Below are positions 9,626-19,944 of a stretch of DNA of 64,000 nucleotides, in pieces (position 1 is the stretch's first letter; every line of letters starts with the position of its first letter). The translations under genes were made by a program, and so were the position numbers. The stretch is from Ornithinimicrobium sp. INDO-MA30-4 (GTDB taxonomy: Bacteria; Actinomycetota; Actinomycetes; Actinomycetales; Dermatophilaceae). A model generated the notes under the pieces. The model saw nothing but the letters and a program-made list of their open reading frames with translations, had not been told where the DNA came from and did not search any database. The DNA is taken from NCBI RefSeq assembly GCF_021535045.1, contig NZ_CP091056.1:1860001-1924000 (forward strand). Direction: 5' to 3'.

Positions 9626-11512
9626 ATGGGGACACAGACGATTGGCACAGGCGGTGCCGTTTCGACGGAGCAACTCGTCGAGGCACTGCGCAGCGCGGGG
9701 CTGAGCACAGATGCTCTGAGCAACAATGCGGAAGCCCTGGACGCTCTGGGGCAACTCGCTGTCATCTCCCAGGCCGCATCAACGGACTCCGAGAGCCTGA
9801 CACGGCGGCAGACAGAGCCATCTGCAGCCAACGAAGAGCTGGTCACCGCTGCTAGCGCCTGCGTTGATCTCGCACGTTGGTGTGATGGCATGCTGCTATC
9901 GATCTGCCGCTCGATGGCCCTGAGCGCCGGAGACATGGTCCTGCAACAATGGGGCTTGGATGCCAGCGAGCTGTCACCGACGAAGGCTCACCGCTGGCGC
10001 GCGACGACAAAGTCAGCCGTTGCTACCGAGTTGCAGGCTCTTTCGGGTTGGGGCATCCAGAGTTGCCACGACCGCGTCGGCATCGCGCTCACTCCGCCAG
10101 CGCTCTCTGGCCACATCGAGTCGTCGCTCAAAGAGGGCTGGAACGACAGCCGCGCCGTGCAAGATTTCTGGCGCAAGGCGCGCCACCTCGACTTAGATGA
10201 TGCGGCTTGCGTGGCCGCGGCAGCCTTGGGCCCGTAGTGGATGGTGACGGAGTCTGTCAGCGGGCCTCGCAAGCCGAGTTTGGGCAACGCCTCACCACCG
10301 CCCTCGCAGCAGTTGCGCACCCAGATGATGATCAACAACGCCAACGGGCTCTTGAGGATCGCGACTGCTTTAGTTCCATCGATGACGATGGCACCGGGAC
10401 AATCATCACGACCGGACCACTAACGAAAGTCGCTGCTGCGGCAATGCGCATAGACACGATTGCCCGCAAGACCCGCTCGACTGGCGACTCTCGCTCGTTG
10501 GCGCAACTGCGCGCAGACCTGTCTCTGGCCTTGTTGACCCATGGCGTCTTGCCTGACGCAGACGCTGCGGCGACTGATGAGCACGACACTCTAGCCAGCG
10601 GCACCGCACTCATTGCCGAGCCTGGGCCGCTGTTGCGCGCCGCGTTGGGCCGGCACAGTGCACCCATCGCTCTTGAAGTGATCGTGCCCATCGATGCATT
10701 GGTCACCGACACGAGTCGCAGCGTCGGCCACCTTCCTGGTTTTGAGCTCTCACCGGCGCTCAAGTCCGCACGATCGCCCAAACACCCGGCACGGTGATCC
10801 ATCGGATCCTCACTGATCCGGCCGATGGTCGGTGCATCGAGCGCTCAACGCAGGCCTATCGTCCAGACAAGGCCATGCTGGATCAACTCAAGGCTCTCGA
10901 CCGAAGTTGCCGAGGCCCTGGGTGCACTGTTGAGGCCAGCCGTTGTCAGCCTGATCACGAAGTCCCGCATGACGCGGGTGGCCCAACAGCCGAGTCGAAC
11001 CTGGCGCTGAAGCATGGCTATCACCACAACAACAAGACATTGCAGTTGTGGGAGTCAGAGTTACACGCTGACCGAAACGTCACCTGGACGACGCTGTTTG
11101 GCCAAAGTTCTCGACCGGGCCGCACGACTACCGCTCGCTGCAGCCGCTTGGCCAAGCACCAACCAGACCACCGGGGCACGATAGCCCTGGGCGCGATGGG
11201 CCCGTGTGCGATAGCCCTGGGCGCGACGACAACGATCTCGCCTATCAACTCCTCACCCAGTCGTGGCTCTCTGGCGACCATGGTCACCGTGTCCACCCCG
11301 GCGTGGGTCACAACCAGCTGGCCGACGAGAGCGACAGCGCAGATGCAGCCGAGCTCACCAGCCTCATCGCGCTGCGCCACCGCACACCGGGCGGCCAACT
11401 CAGGCGTGGCCCTCACCCGCGACACGTCCAAGAGGCCGAGTCAGCCATCCGGGAAGCGCAGCCACACGTCGTGGCCACCTCACTGGAATCTGATGATCCG
11501 CCGCCGTTCTAG
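9626..11512 (+). CDS. DUF222 / HNH endonuclease domain protein (13E12 repeat family)
   Basis: About 628 residues. The N-terminal DUF222-like region is helical (LVEALRSAGLSTDALS, ACVDLARWCDGMLLSICRSM). The C-terminal HNH nuclease has the Cys/His metal scaffold C-R-G-P-G-C, then CQPDHEVPHDAGGPTAESN and YHHNNK. After it comes a low-complexity tail ending DDPPPF, the same tail as the second copy at 63376-64000. Frame changes lie near 10225, 10780 and 11110, with more uncertainty after 11110. A candidate SOS box precedes it. The family is assumed to cut or nick DNA; its cellular role is unsettled. Confidence 0.85.
11179..11238 (+). repeat. 30-bp period direct duplication inside the HNH gene tail
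   Basis: The 18-mer CGATAGCCCTGGGCGCGA occurs at 11179-11196 and again at 11209-11226, a period of 30 bases, or ten codons. It repeats the peptide DSPGRD in the low-complexity segment after the HNH domain. Being a multiple of three, it does not disturb the frame. Confidence 0.7.
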
Positions 11513-11580
11513 CACCACCGCCACCGCCCCAGGATCGCCACGTCACCCAGCTCAGCACCTGGCAAAAGTAGGATGAACAC

Positions 11581-12026
11581 ATGGCAAGCACCCGGATCGA
11601 CCACGCGCTACCTCAGATCGTTGCCCACCCGGGCCTCGCCCACATCTGGACCGCGTCGTCGCTCCCGGCATCGAGCCCTGCAGCTTCGGCGGCCGCTACT
11701 TCGGTCAAGGCGGTCCAGGCGCATGGCTGGCAAGTCGCCATCGCTCTCCCCGCGCCACGAACCCCCCGCGCATCGCTCAAGCCGAAGTGGCCGATGCGCT
11801 TGGGCTCCGCGAGCCTGCCGAGCGCAACCTAGACGCGCTAGCTGACCAATTGCTTGACTTGCCGGAGTCTTGGCCAGGCTGCCGGGCGTTGGCGCTGATC
11901 GTGACAATCGACGAGTTGGACAACGCCGGGCTACTTCGCGTCCTGTCTGATCGCAGCGAGCGCTTGCTCCGCCTTGATGGATTCCAGCTCGAGACCATCC
12001 TCCTCACGAATGGCACCACAGCATGA
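11581..12026 (+). CDS. Barstar-like ribonuclease inhibitor
   Basis: About 148 residues. The second half matches the barstar pattern: EVADALGLREPAERNLDALADQ (compare the family's ALGFPEYFGRNLDAL), then ALALIVTIDELD and a final SERLLRLDGFQLETILL strand. The first half contains GWQVAIAL, the first barstar strand, before a frame change near 11765. Barstars bind and block barnase-type ribonucleases in the cytoplasm. The stop overlaps the start of a secreted ribonuclease gene (ATGA), which supports the function strongly. A TAGGA element lies 7 bases before the ATG. The N-terminal 40 residues are atypical. Confidence 0.75.
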
Positions 12027-12512
12027 AACTCACCAAGCCACAAGGCCTCGCCATCATCGTGCTCATTGCCTGCGCAGTCATTGGCTTCGCGTTCGTCAGC
12101 TTGACCGGTGACGCCGAGCCCAGTTCGACCACGAATGCTGGGTCCAGCACTTCTGCCGACGATTCAGCGGGGAACGACGCCGCAGCCGCGGGCGAGCAAC
12201 AGCCATCATCGGGCCTGCCTTCCTGCGACATCAACGACCTCCCAGCCACTGCCTTGCCGGTGATCGATGACATCGAGGCCGGCGGACCATTCGACTACCC
12301 ACGCAACGATGACGGCACTTTGGCAACTACGAGGGGTTGCTGCCGAGCGAGTCCAATGGCTACTACCGCGAATACACCGTGGAGACCCCGGACTCGACCA
12401 CCGCGGCGCCCGACGGATCGTGACCGGCGGCGACGTCTCGCAAGACCCCGATTACTGGTTTTTCACCCAAGACCACTACGAGAGCTTCTGCGACTTCACT
12501 GCGTCGCTCTGA
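12023..12512 (+). CDS. Secreted guanyl-specific ribonuclease, Sa/T1 (barnase-like) family
   Basis: About 162 residues. An N-terminal membrane/signal segment (AIIVLIACAVIGFAFVSL) is followed by a Ser/Thr/Ala-rich linker and a ribonuclease domain: CDINDLPATALPVI, GPFDYPRNDDG, LLPSESNGYYREYTVETPG, RGARRIVTGGD, YWFFTQDHYESF. The catalytic Glu (EYTV), Arg (RRIV) and His (DHY) of RNase Sa are all present. Such enzymes cut RNA after guanine. Frame changes lie near 12319 and 12390. The gene overlaps the inhibitor gene by 4 bp, with the antidote made first. It may be secreted or membrane-anchored. Confidence 0.85.
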
Positions 12513-12546
12513 TGATTTAGCCACGCCTGCCAATAGCCTCGCAGGA

Positions 12547-12564
12547 ATACCCTATGGGGGTACC
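12547..12564 (+). promoter_or_regulatory. CsoR operator
   Basis: ATACCCTATGGGGGTACC closely resembles known CsoR operators, which carry a TACCC/GGGTA dyad around a central G-tract. It ends 8 bases before the csoR ATG, so apo-CsoR bound here would block the promoter. Copper binding would release it and switch on csoR-copZ-copA. Confidence 0.8.
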
Positions 12565-12572
12565 CTGTTGTC

Positions 12573-12860
12573 ATGAGCGTGAATGGATACAGCGGCGACA
12601 AAGAGGCCTACCTCAAGCGGCTGGCCCGCATCGAGGGCCAAGTGCGCGGGATTGCCCGCATGGTCGAAAACGACACCTACTGCATCGACATTTTGACCCA
12701 AGTCAGCGCAGCGACCAAGGCCCTCCAGGCCGTGAGCCTCGGATTGCTCGAAGATCACATCAGCCACTGTGTCGTCGACGCTGCCCAAACATCCGATGAA
12801 GCCGCCGCACAAAAGGTCCAAGAGGCCACCGCGGCTATCGCTCGCCTCGTCCGCAGTTAA
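12573..12860 (+). CDS. csoR: Copper-sensing transcriptional repressor CsoR
   Basis: A complete 95-residue all-helical repressor of the CsoR/RcnR family. It has the family start LKRLARIEGQVRGIARMVE and the Cu(I) ligands Cys-x-His-Cys: the Cys in NDTYCIDIL and the His/Cys pair in DHISHCVVDAA. Apo-protein binds the operator just upstream; Cu(I) binding weakens DNA affinity. It is the first gene of a copper-resistance operon, 14 bp before copZ. No frame change. Confidence 0.93.
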   Translation: MSVNGYSGDKEAYLKRLARIEGQVRGIARMVENDTYCIDILTQVSAATKALQAVSLGLLEDHISHCVVDAAQTSDEAAAQKVQEATAAIARLVRS

Positions 12861-12874
12861 CTCAAGGAGTCCCC

Positions 12875-13135
12875 ATGCGCACAATCGACATCAAAGTTTC
12901 CGGCATGACGTGCCAGCACTGCATCAACGCGGTCACCGAAGAGCTCACCGCCCTTGACGGCGTCGAGTCAGTCGCCGTTGATCTCGTCACTGACGGCAAG
13001 AGCATTGTCCACATCGACACGCGCCAGCCCGTCGACGCGGAGCAGATCGCTGGCGCCATCGACGAGGCCGGCTACGAGGTGGTTGAGCCGGAGGCGGACG
13101 ACGCAGACGTGGTCAGCACCGACGCCCCAGACTGA
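12875..13135 (+). CDS. copZ: Copper chaperone, heavy-metal-associated domain (CopZ-like)
   Basis: An 86-residue protein with one HMA domain (residues 1-66) carrying the Cu(I) motif GMTCQHC, then an acidic tail of about 18 residues rich in Asp/Glu. AAGGAG lies 6 bases before the ATG. CopZ carries Cu(I) in the cytoplasm to the CopA pump and to CsoR. The acidic tail is longer than in the standard 68-residue chaperones. It lies between csoR and copA, and reads without a frame change. Confidence 0.9.
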   Translation: MRTIDIKVSGMTCQHCINAVTEELTALDGVESVAVDLVTDGKSIVHIDTRQPVDAEQIAGAIDEAGYEVVEPEADDADVVSTDAPD

Positions 13136-13206
13136 CCAGCCCAGTTCGTCCCAGCTCAACCACGTTTCACCAAGCAATAGCATTTCGCTTCAAAGGGCAT
13201 CGCGCC

Positions 13207-15398
13207 ATGACCAACACCGACCAGGTAGCCACCGAAACCGTCAATCTCGCCATCACTGGCATGACGTGCGCGTCTTGCTCGGCACGCATTGAGCGCAACT
13301 CAACAAACTCGACGGCGTCGAAGCCAGCGTCAACCTAGCCACCGAGAAGGCCCAGGTCGCTTACGCCGCACCGATCACCCTCGACGATGTGCTCTCCACG
13401 GTCGCCGCCACAGGCTATTCGGCCAGCCCCATCGAGCCCAAGGGCATGGACCCGCAAGACCACATGAACCACGACGTCATCACGGGCCGCCCACTGCAGA
13501 TTCGCGCCATCGTCGCGACGGCTCTCGCTTTCATCGTCGTGTTGCTGGCCATGGTCCCTCCCATCCGCGATGCCGCAGGCAACGCCGGCCCTTGGCTACA
13601 GTTCCTGCTCACCACCCCGGTGTATGCGTGGGCCGCCTGGCCATTCCACCGCGCCGCCGTGATCAACGCCCGCCATGGCGCCTCAACGATGGACACCCTG
13701 GTCTCGATCGGCATCACGGCCGCCTATGGCTGGTCGGTCGTAGCCCTGTTCACCGGCTTCACTGACCATCTCTACTTCGAGACCGCTGCCATCGTGACGT
13801 CGTTCCTGCTGATCGGCCGCTACATCGAAGCCCGAGCCAAGTCGTCCGGCCGCTCGGCGCTATCTTCCTCCTAGAACTAGGCGCCAAAGAGGCCAACGTC
13901 CTCACCACGACGACAAAACTGGCGCCTTCACCGAGGTTCCGACCAGCATCGATCAGCTCACCCCGGAATGCAGTTCGTCGTGCGCCCCGGTGAAAAGGTC
14001 GCCACCGACGGCAAGATCGTCGAGGGCGAAAGCACTATCGACACCTCGGTGGTCACCGGTGAGTCAGTCCCAGTCGACGTCTCCACCGGCGACGAAGTCA
14101 TTGGTGCGACGATCAACCAAGATGGCCGCCTCGTTGTCGAAGCCACCGCAGTAGGCAGTCAGACCGTCCTGTCTCGCATCACTCGACTGGTCGAGCAGGC
14201 TCAAACCGGCAAAGCCCCGATCCAACGCCTCGCCGATCGAGTGTCCGCCGTCTTCGTGCCAATCGTGCTTGTCATTGCCGCGCTGACCTTCGTCCTGTGG
14301 CTCGTCACCGGGCACAGCATCACCGAAGCACTCGAGCCGATGGTCGCGGTCTTAATCATCGCCTGCCCCTGCGCGCTGGGCCTGGCTACCCCCACTGCCC
14401 TGCTCACCGGCACTGGCCGCGGCGCCCAGTTGGGCATCTTGATCAAGGGTCCACAGATCCTGGAGTCCACCCGCGCCGTCGACACCATCGTGCTCGACAA
14501 GACTGGCACCGTCACCGAAGGCAAGCCGGAACTGCGCACCATCGTCGCTGACGGGAACCTCGACGAGGACCAAGCCTTGCGAGCGGCCGCTGCCATCGAA
14601 GCCGGCTCCGAACACCCCATCGCTCGAGCCATCGTTAACGCAGCCACCGAGCGTGGCCTCGACATCCCCCGAACGACGCGGTTCAGCAACCTGCCGGGCC
14701 GGGGCGCACGAGCCACCATCAAAAACATGACAGTCACTGTCGGCAAGGCAGAGTTGTTCGCCAACGTTCCGTTGGTGCTGAGCGAGGCTGCCAAGAGCGA
14801 TGCCACCACGGTATTCGTGGGCTGGGATGGTCAAGCGCGCGCTGCCTTGGCTGTCGCTGACCAAGCCCGCCCGACCAGCAAGTCGGCGCTGAGTGCCCTT
14901 AAAGACATGGGCCTCACGCCCTACCTGCTCACTGGCGACAATCAACTCACCGCTGAGGCCATCGCAACGGAGGTAGGCATCGACCCGGCCCACGTGCGCG
15001 CCAGTGTTTTGCCCCAAGACAAGCATGAGCAGATCGCCAAACTGCAGGCCGACGGCAAGATCGTCGCGATGGTCGGCGATGGAGTCAACGATGCTGCAGC
15101 ACTTGCTCAGGCAGACCTCGGCCTAGCGATGGGCTCGGGCACTGATATCGCGATGGAGTCGGCCGACATCGTGCTCATCCGCCCCGACCTAGAGACCGTC
15201 GTCGACTCGATCGGGCTGTCCCGCGAGACGCTCAAGATCATCAAGCAAAACCTGGCCTGGGCCTTTGGCTACAACACAGCGGCCATCCCGCTAGCCGCCT
15301 TTGGCCTGCTTAACCCGATGATTGCTGGCGCTGCGATGGCTGCATCGAGCGTCATCGTGGTCCTCAACAGCCTGCGACTGCGCGGCTTCGGCAAGTAG
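13207..15398 (+). CDS. copA: Copper-translocating P1B-type ATPase
   Basis: About 730 residues. The N-terminal HMA domain has GMTCASC. It is followed by membrane helices, the actuator motif TGES (VVTGESVPV), the ion-channel CPC (IIACPCALGLATP), the phosphorylation site DKTGT, the nucleotide-domain SEHP and the hinge GDGVNDAAAL. CPC with an N-terminal HMA domain indicates Cu(I) export. The usual GDGVNDAPAL has Ala for Pro here, a common variant. Frame changes lie near 13297, 13873, 13910 and 13966. It is the last gene of the csoR-copZ-copA operon, convergent with the VOC gene. Confidence 0.93.
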
Positions 15399-15411
15399 CG
15401 CCGAGACAAAC

Positions 15412-16046
15412 TCAGATGGTGACTGGCCCAGAAGCCGTCGCAAAGGTCACTGTCTCCAGCGCAGCCTCGTCGTCTTCCATGAACTCAAACTCAATGCCCG
15501 TCTCAAACGTGCCCTCGATGCTCAAGCCCAGCCACTCGCGTACCCGATGCGGGTCACCCGCGATGCGCAATCCCGACAACTGCGCGTGCGAGTCATCAAG
15601 CAACGATGGGTGGTTTTCAGTGGAGTCCCACTTGAGGAAGAACGGCAGTTGCGGGTCAGCCATCAGGCCCTTGATCCCGATCTGCTTCCAGGTCAACTCC
15701 ACCCCTTCAGGGGTATGCCGGTTGCCGGTGACCGCTTCACGGCCCAGTCGCGTCTCAATCTCGCGCAGGTCATCAACTGAGACCACCCAGGCAAACCAGC
15801 CGCCACCACGCTCAGAGGCAGCGCGCGTGGCTTGGCCAACGGCGCCTTGTCCGAGGCCGGGTGGTCCAACACCTCGACGACCTCGATGTAGCGCCCATCG
15901 GCCAGCGGAAGCACCATGTTGCGGGTGCCAAACCGCGGGTGAACCCCGCCTTCATGTGCGTACACGCCTAGCGCATCGGCTAGACGACGTGCGGTGGCCT
16001 GCAATCCTTCTGGCCCGGCTGCGTAGCAAACATGATCGATTCGCAT
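15412..16046 (-). CDS. VOC superfamily (glyoxalase-like domain) protein
   Basis: About 211 residues. It starts MRIDHVCYAAGPEGLQATARRL, typical of the Glyoxalase_3-type family, with FGTRNMVLPLADGRYIEVVEV in the first beta-alpha-beta module and a second module ending FEFMEDDEAALETVTF. VOC folds bind a metal and act in lactone, epoxide or dioxygen chemistry; the substrate is not predictable here. One frame change lies near 15830. It is the last gene of a minus-strand series, 45 bp after the TrmH-like gene. Confidence 0.78.
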
Positions 16047-16091
16047 AACCCCATCGTGGCACAGATCACGTAGTGCTTTGACACAGGTGCG

Positions 16092-16896
16092 CTAGGCACG
16101 ACGTTGTCGCACGGCCTCATAAACAATGATGGCCGCCGAGGTCGCAACGTTCAGCGAATTAGCTTTGCCCACCATGGGGATTCGCACTCGGTGCGTGGCT
16201 GCCGCGAGAACTTCGCTGGTCAGCCCCTCCTTCTCGGCGCCAACCGCAATCGCCACTGGGCCGATATACGAAATGTCTGTGTGCTCAACATCGGTGTCCG
16301 GCGTCGCGGCGACCAGGGGATGCCACGAGCCTTTAGCCAGTCCAGCGTGGTCTGAGACGAGTCACTCGCGACCGGAACCGAAAAAACAGTCCCCTTGGAA
16401 GCACGCACCAGGTTTGGGTTGCCCCAGTCGGTGACCGGGTCAGCGGCGATAACTGCGCCCACCCTGCCGCATCGGCGGTGCGCAGCATGGCACCCAAGTT
16501 GCCTGGCTTTTCCACACCCTCACAAATCAACAGCAAGGCGTCATCCGGCACCTCAAAGTTCGCTAACTCTTGCGAAAGGCTGCCCACAATGGCCAAGAAG
16601 CCATCCGGGCCTTCGCGATAGGCGGCCCGCTCAAAGGCGGCCCGACCCACCTCAATGACCTCGGCGCCAACCTCGCGCGAGCGCTCGATCACCCAACTTT
16701 GGGCGTCCGCGTCAGCCATCAACGCCGGGCAGACAAACAAAGTCTGGGGAGCCACACCGGAATCGAGCGCCAACTCCAACTCTTCAAAGCCCTCCACCAG
16801 CGTGACCCCTTGTGCCTCGCGCACGCGTCGCCGCCGCAATGCCGAGAGCGCCTTCAACCGTGGGTTTGCCGGCGACGTAATGACCAAGTCGCTCAT
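16092..16896 (-). CDS. TrmH (SpoU)-family RNA 2'-O-methyltransferase
   Basis: About 268 residues. The N-terminal substrate-binding domain is seen in ITSPANPRLKALSALRRRR and GVTLVEGFEELELAL. The SPOUT knot follows in three blocks: CEGVEKPGNLGAMLRTADAAG (motif 1), VRASKGTVFSVPV (motif 2) and the final GKANSLNVATSAAIIVYEA (motif 3). These bind AdoMet and methylate a ribose 2'-OH in rRNA or tRNA. Target unknown; it could be a 23S rRNA or resistance-type enzyme. Frame changes lie near 16457 and 16322. The start shares TAATG with the upstream gene's stop. Confidence 0.87.
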
Positions 16897-17751
16897 TAGC
16901 TGGCACCGCCTTGACCTGCATCCGGGATTAACGGCAACAACTCATCCAGTATGTCGGCAAGACCGTCATCGACGACCGCGCCAGTCGTGCGATTGGCGGC
17001 GGCGATGACCTCCTGGGGCGCCTGCCCCATTGCGACACCCAACTCGGCCCACGCCAACATCTCCAGGTCATTGCGCTGATCGCCGATGGCCACGGTGTTC
17101 AGTGGGTCTACGCCCAACAACTGCCGGACTTCTTCCAGCCCGTAGGCCTTCGACACGCCCTCGGGTGCCAGGTCGAGCCAAGCGCTGAACCCAATCGAAT
17201 AGTTCGTGCCGTGCAGCCCTGCGGCCGCGATGACCTGAGCAAAGTCCTCTGGCTCTGAGCCAAGGTCGCGCACGGTGACGCGCACTGCCTCCCCCTCCAG
17301 CAACTCCTGCGGCGAAACCACTCGCTGCGACGCAGCAAACTCTGGCTCCGGGAAGTGTGCGTTGACCTTTACCCCGTCGTTCGGCGTCTCAACGGCGATC
17401 AACAGGTCAGGCAACTCGCGCTGCAAGATCTCAACACTTGGCCGGGCATCAAGGTGGTGACTCGATGCAGCCGATAGCCATCGGGCGCCGAGGAGTCGAG
17501 TTGGATGGTGATCGCGCCGTTACAGCACACCGCATACGCGCCATCTCTGGACAGGCCAACTGCCTCAATGATCGGCAGGGTGTCTCGGATCGATCGGCCA
17601 GTAGCGATCATCACGTGGGCGTTGGCGGCGGCGACCGCGCGAATCGACGACACGACCCGCTCGGCCAAATAGCCGTCGTGATGCAGGATCGTGCCGTCGA
17701 TGTCGAGGGCAATCAGGGGGCTGTCGGTGAAGGACAGGGTGCAACGTTCAC
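16896..17751 (-). CDS. Cof-type HAD-IIB family phosphatase
   Basis: About 285 residues. Visible are the nucleophile motif LIALDIDGTI, motif II-like MIATGRS, the type IIB cap (VKVNAHFPEPEF, YSIGFSAWLDLAPEGVSKAYGL with the conserved Lys) and motif IV TVAIGDQRNDLEMLAWAELGVAMG. Such enzymes dephosphorylate sugar phosphates, nucleotides or cofactors; the substrate is not predictable. Frame changes lie near 17735 and 17440. The start is probably the GTG at 17751, which needs the first shift to be corrected. It shares TAATG with the TrmH-like gene. Confidence 0.82.
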
Positions 17752-17773
17752 TCCATCAGCGTAGTTGCCCGAG

Positions 17774-18963
17774 TTACGAACCCGACAATGCCTCCTTGAA
17801 GCCAAGCTTGCCCTGGGTCTGCAACAGGCCCCGGCGATAGATGCGAGCGCCCAATCGGATGGTCAACCAGGAGAACCCCAGCGTGATGGCCAGGGCCAAG
17901 AGCGGCTGCCACCACGTCACATCACCCTCCAAGATGCGCAGCGGCATCATGAACGTCGACATCACGGGGAAGTAGGACGCAATCGCAGCAGCGGCTCCAT
18001 CGAGGTTCAGTGCCAACAAGAACAATCCCACCAGGGTCAAGGTCAGCGGCATCGTGGTGGTTTGCAGATCTTCAGTCCGTGAACCCATCGCTCCAGCGGC
18101 AGCCCAGATGCAGGCCAACGCGATGAAGCCAACGATAAAGAACGGCAGGTACCAGAGCAGCGGCTCGGTCACCATCGGCAGGTAGGTGTCGTAGTCGCTG
18201 AAGGTCAGGCCGATCAGCGAAACCCCTACCAGCAACACCATCTGTGCAAACGCCAACACCGTGTTGCCCAGTACCTTGCCCGCCAGCAGTTGTGACGTGG
18301 GGATGGCCGCGGTGATGATCTCGACAATGCGCGACTGCTTTTCCTCGATCACGCTGGTGGCGATGCTCATCCCAAACATCAGCGACGCGATGTAAAAGAG
18401 CACGGCAAAGGCCAGTCCGGCGATAAATACCACCAACTGTTCGTCAGAGTCAGCACCGGAGACATCTTCAGTGACCACCTCTGACCCAGCGCTCAACGCG
18501 TCAAGCGTCGTGCCAGCCTCCGCGGCATTGGTGGACAGCACCTGGGATTGGATGGTCGCTTCAATCGGACCCAGGACGTCTGACCCCGGGAAGCCGTCGG
18601 CCCCCAGCGTCCACACGCCATCTTCTTGAAGAGCACCGCGTCGGCATCGCCCTCGGTGACTGCAGCCTTGCCGGCTTCAACGCTGTCCACGCTGACCGAC
18701 TCCAACACTGCGTCTGCATCATCGGTTTCGACGAGCGCTTGGGCAGAGGCCACAATCGCCGCTCCGTCATCATCGACAACGGCAACCTTTGACTCGGATG
18801 CTTGCGAGGCAAAGAATGCCTGCACGGCAAAGATCACGGCAATCAGCACGAGAGTGAACACCGTCGACATGATGAAGTTCTTGTCGGTCAGCTTGACCTT
18901 GATCTCTCGCCCGGCGACGACGGCCCACGGGCGAATCTTCTGGGTTGCTGGGGCTGCACTCAT
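17774..18963 (-). CDS. ABC-2 type exporter permease (NatB-like)
   Basis: About 396 residues. An N-terminal membrane segment (MSTVFTLVLIAVIFAVQAFF) is followed by a large extracytoplasmic loop of about 150 residues, then five or six further segments (VVFIAGLAFAVLFYIASLMFG, LLAGKVLGNTVLAFAQMVLL, LTLTLVGLFLLALNL). VIEEKQSRIVEIITAAI is the conserved cytoplasmic motif of NatB/YhaP-type permeases. It pairs with the ATPase gene, which it overlaps by 4 bp (ATGA). One frame change lies near 18625. It probably exports Na+ or a small toxic compound; the substrate is inferred from family only. Confidence 0.85.
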
Positions 18964-19850
18964 GATGCTGACACCTCTCGGTAGATCTCGCTCAGGGTGG
19001 GGATAACGGGGCTGAAGTCGCTGACGGTGCCTCGCTGAACTGCCTCGGCGAGCACCCGCTGAGCGGCCTGCTCGTCACCGGGCTGGAAGATCGCGGTGTT
19101 GCCGTCCAGGTCGATGACCTCTACGTCGGTCACCCCCGGACCCAACCGGCGTCTCCGCCGAGCACCACGCGATAGCGCAAGGGCCGGCCTGGCGCAGCTC
19201 ACGCGAGGTGCCGCGCGCGACGACCTTGCCTTGGTGCAGCACCACAATCGAGTCACACAGCCGATCAACCAAGTCGAGTTGGTGACTGCTAAACAACACC
19301 GGCACACCGCGCGCTGTGTGCTCGCGCAGCAACTCCGACATCTGGTCAACCGCCGCCGGGTCCAGCCCGGAGAAGGGCTCGTCCAAGATCAGCGCCAACG
19401 GGTCACCCAGCACTGAGGCGATGATCTGGGCTCGCTGCTGGTTACCCAAGGACAGCTTTTCGACCTTCTCACCGGTGCGCTCGCCGAGGCCAAACCGCTC
19501 CAGTAACTCCGTCGCCCGCGCCTTGGCCGCTCCTGCGTCCACCCCGTGCAGGCGAGCCAAAAGACCAACTGATCCAATACCGGCTGCTTGGGATACAGCC
19601 CGCGCTCTTCGGGCATGTAGCCAAAACGTGCCCGAGCGGCCGGGGTGATCGGCTCACCCTTCCACGACACTTGGCCCTCATCGGGAGCAAGGACCCCCAT
19701 GATCATCCGCATTGTGGTGGTCTTGCCCGCACCGTTGGCGCCGACGAAGCCGACCATGTGGCCTTCAGGCACGTCAAAGGTGACGCTATCGACGGCCCGG
19801 TGCTCGCCATACGTGCGGGTGATTCCGTTGACATCCAACATGGGGATCAC
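18960..19850 (-). CDS. ABC exporter ATP-binding protein (NatA-like)
   Basis: About 296 residues. Walker A is GANGAGKTTTMRM, followed by the Q-loop region YMPEERGLYP, signature LSLGNQQRAQ, Walker B LALILDEPFSGLD and H-loop FSSHQLD. The signature is LSLGN instead of LSGGQ, a variant common in NatA-type ATPases. A C-terminal domain of about 80 residues ends the protein. Frame changes lie near 19565 and 19170. It lies 94 bp downstream of a two-component regulator gene and overlaps the permease gene, so the regulators probably control this exporter. Confidence 0.88.
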
Positions 19851-19944
19851 ACCTTTCTCTTGGGTGATCCCAGCCTAGAAAAGTGGCCCAACCCAGGGCA
19901 TCAACCTCAGGGGTGATCTTGGCGCCGCAGATTGACCGCTTCTC

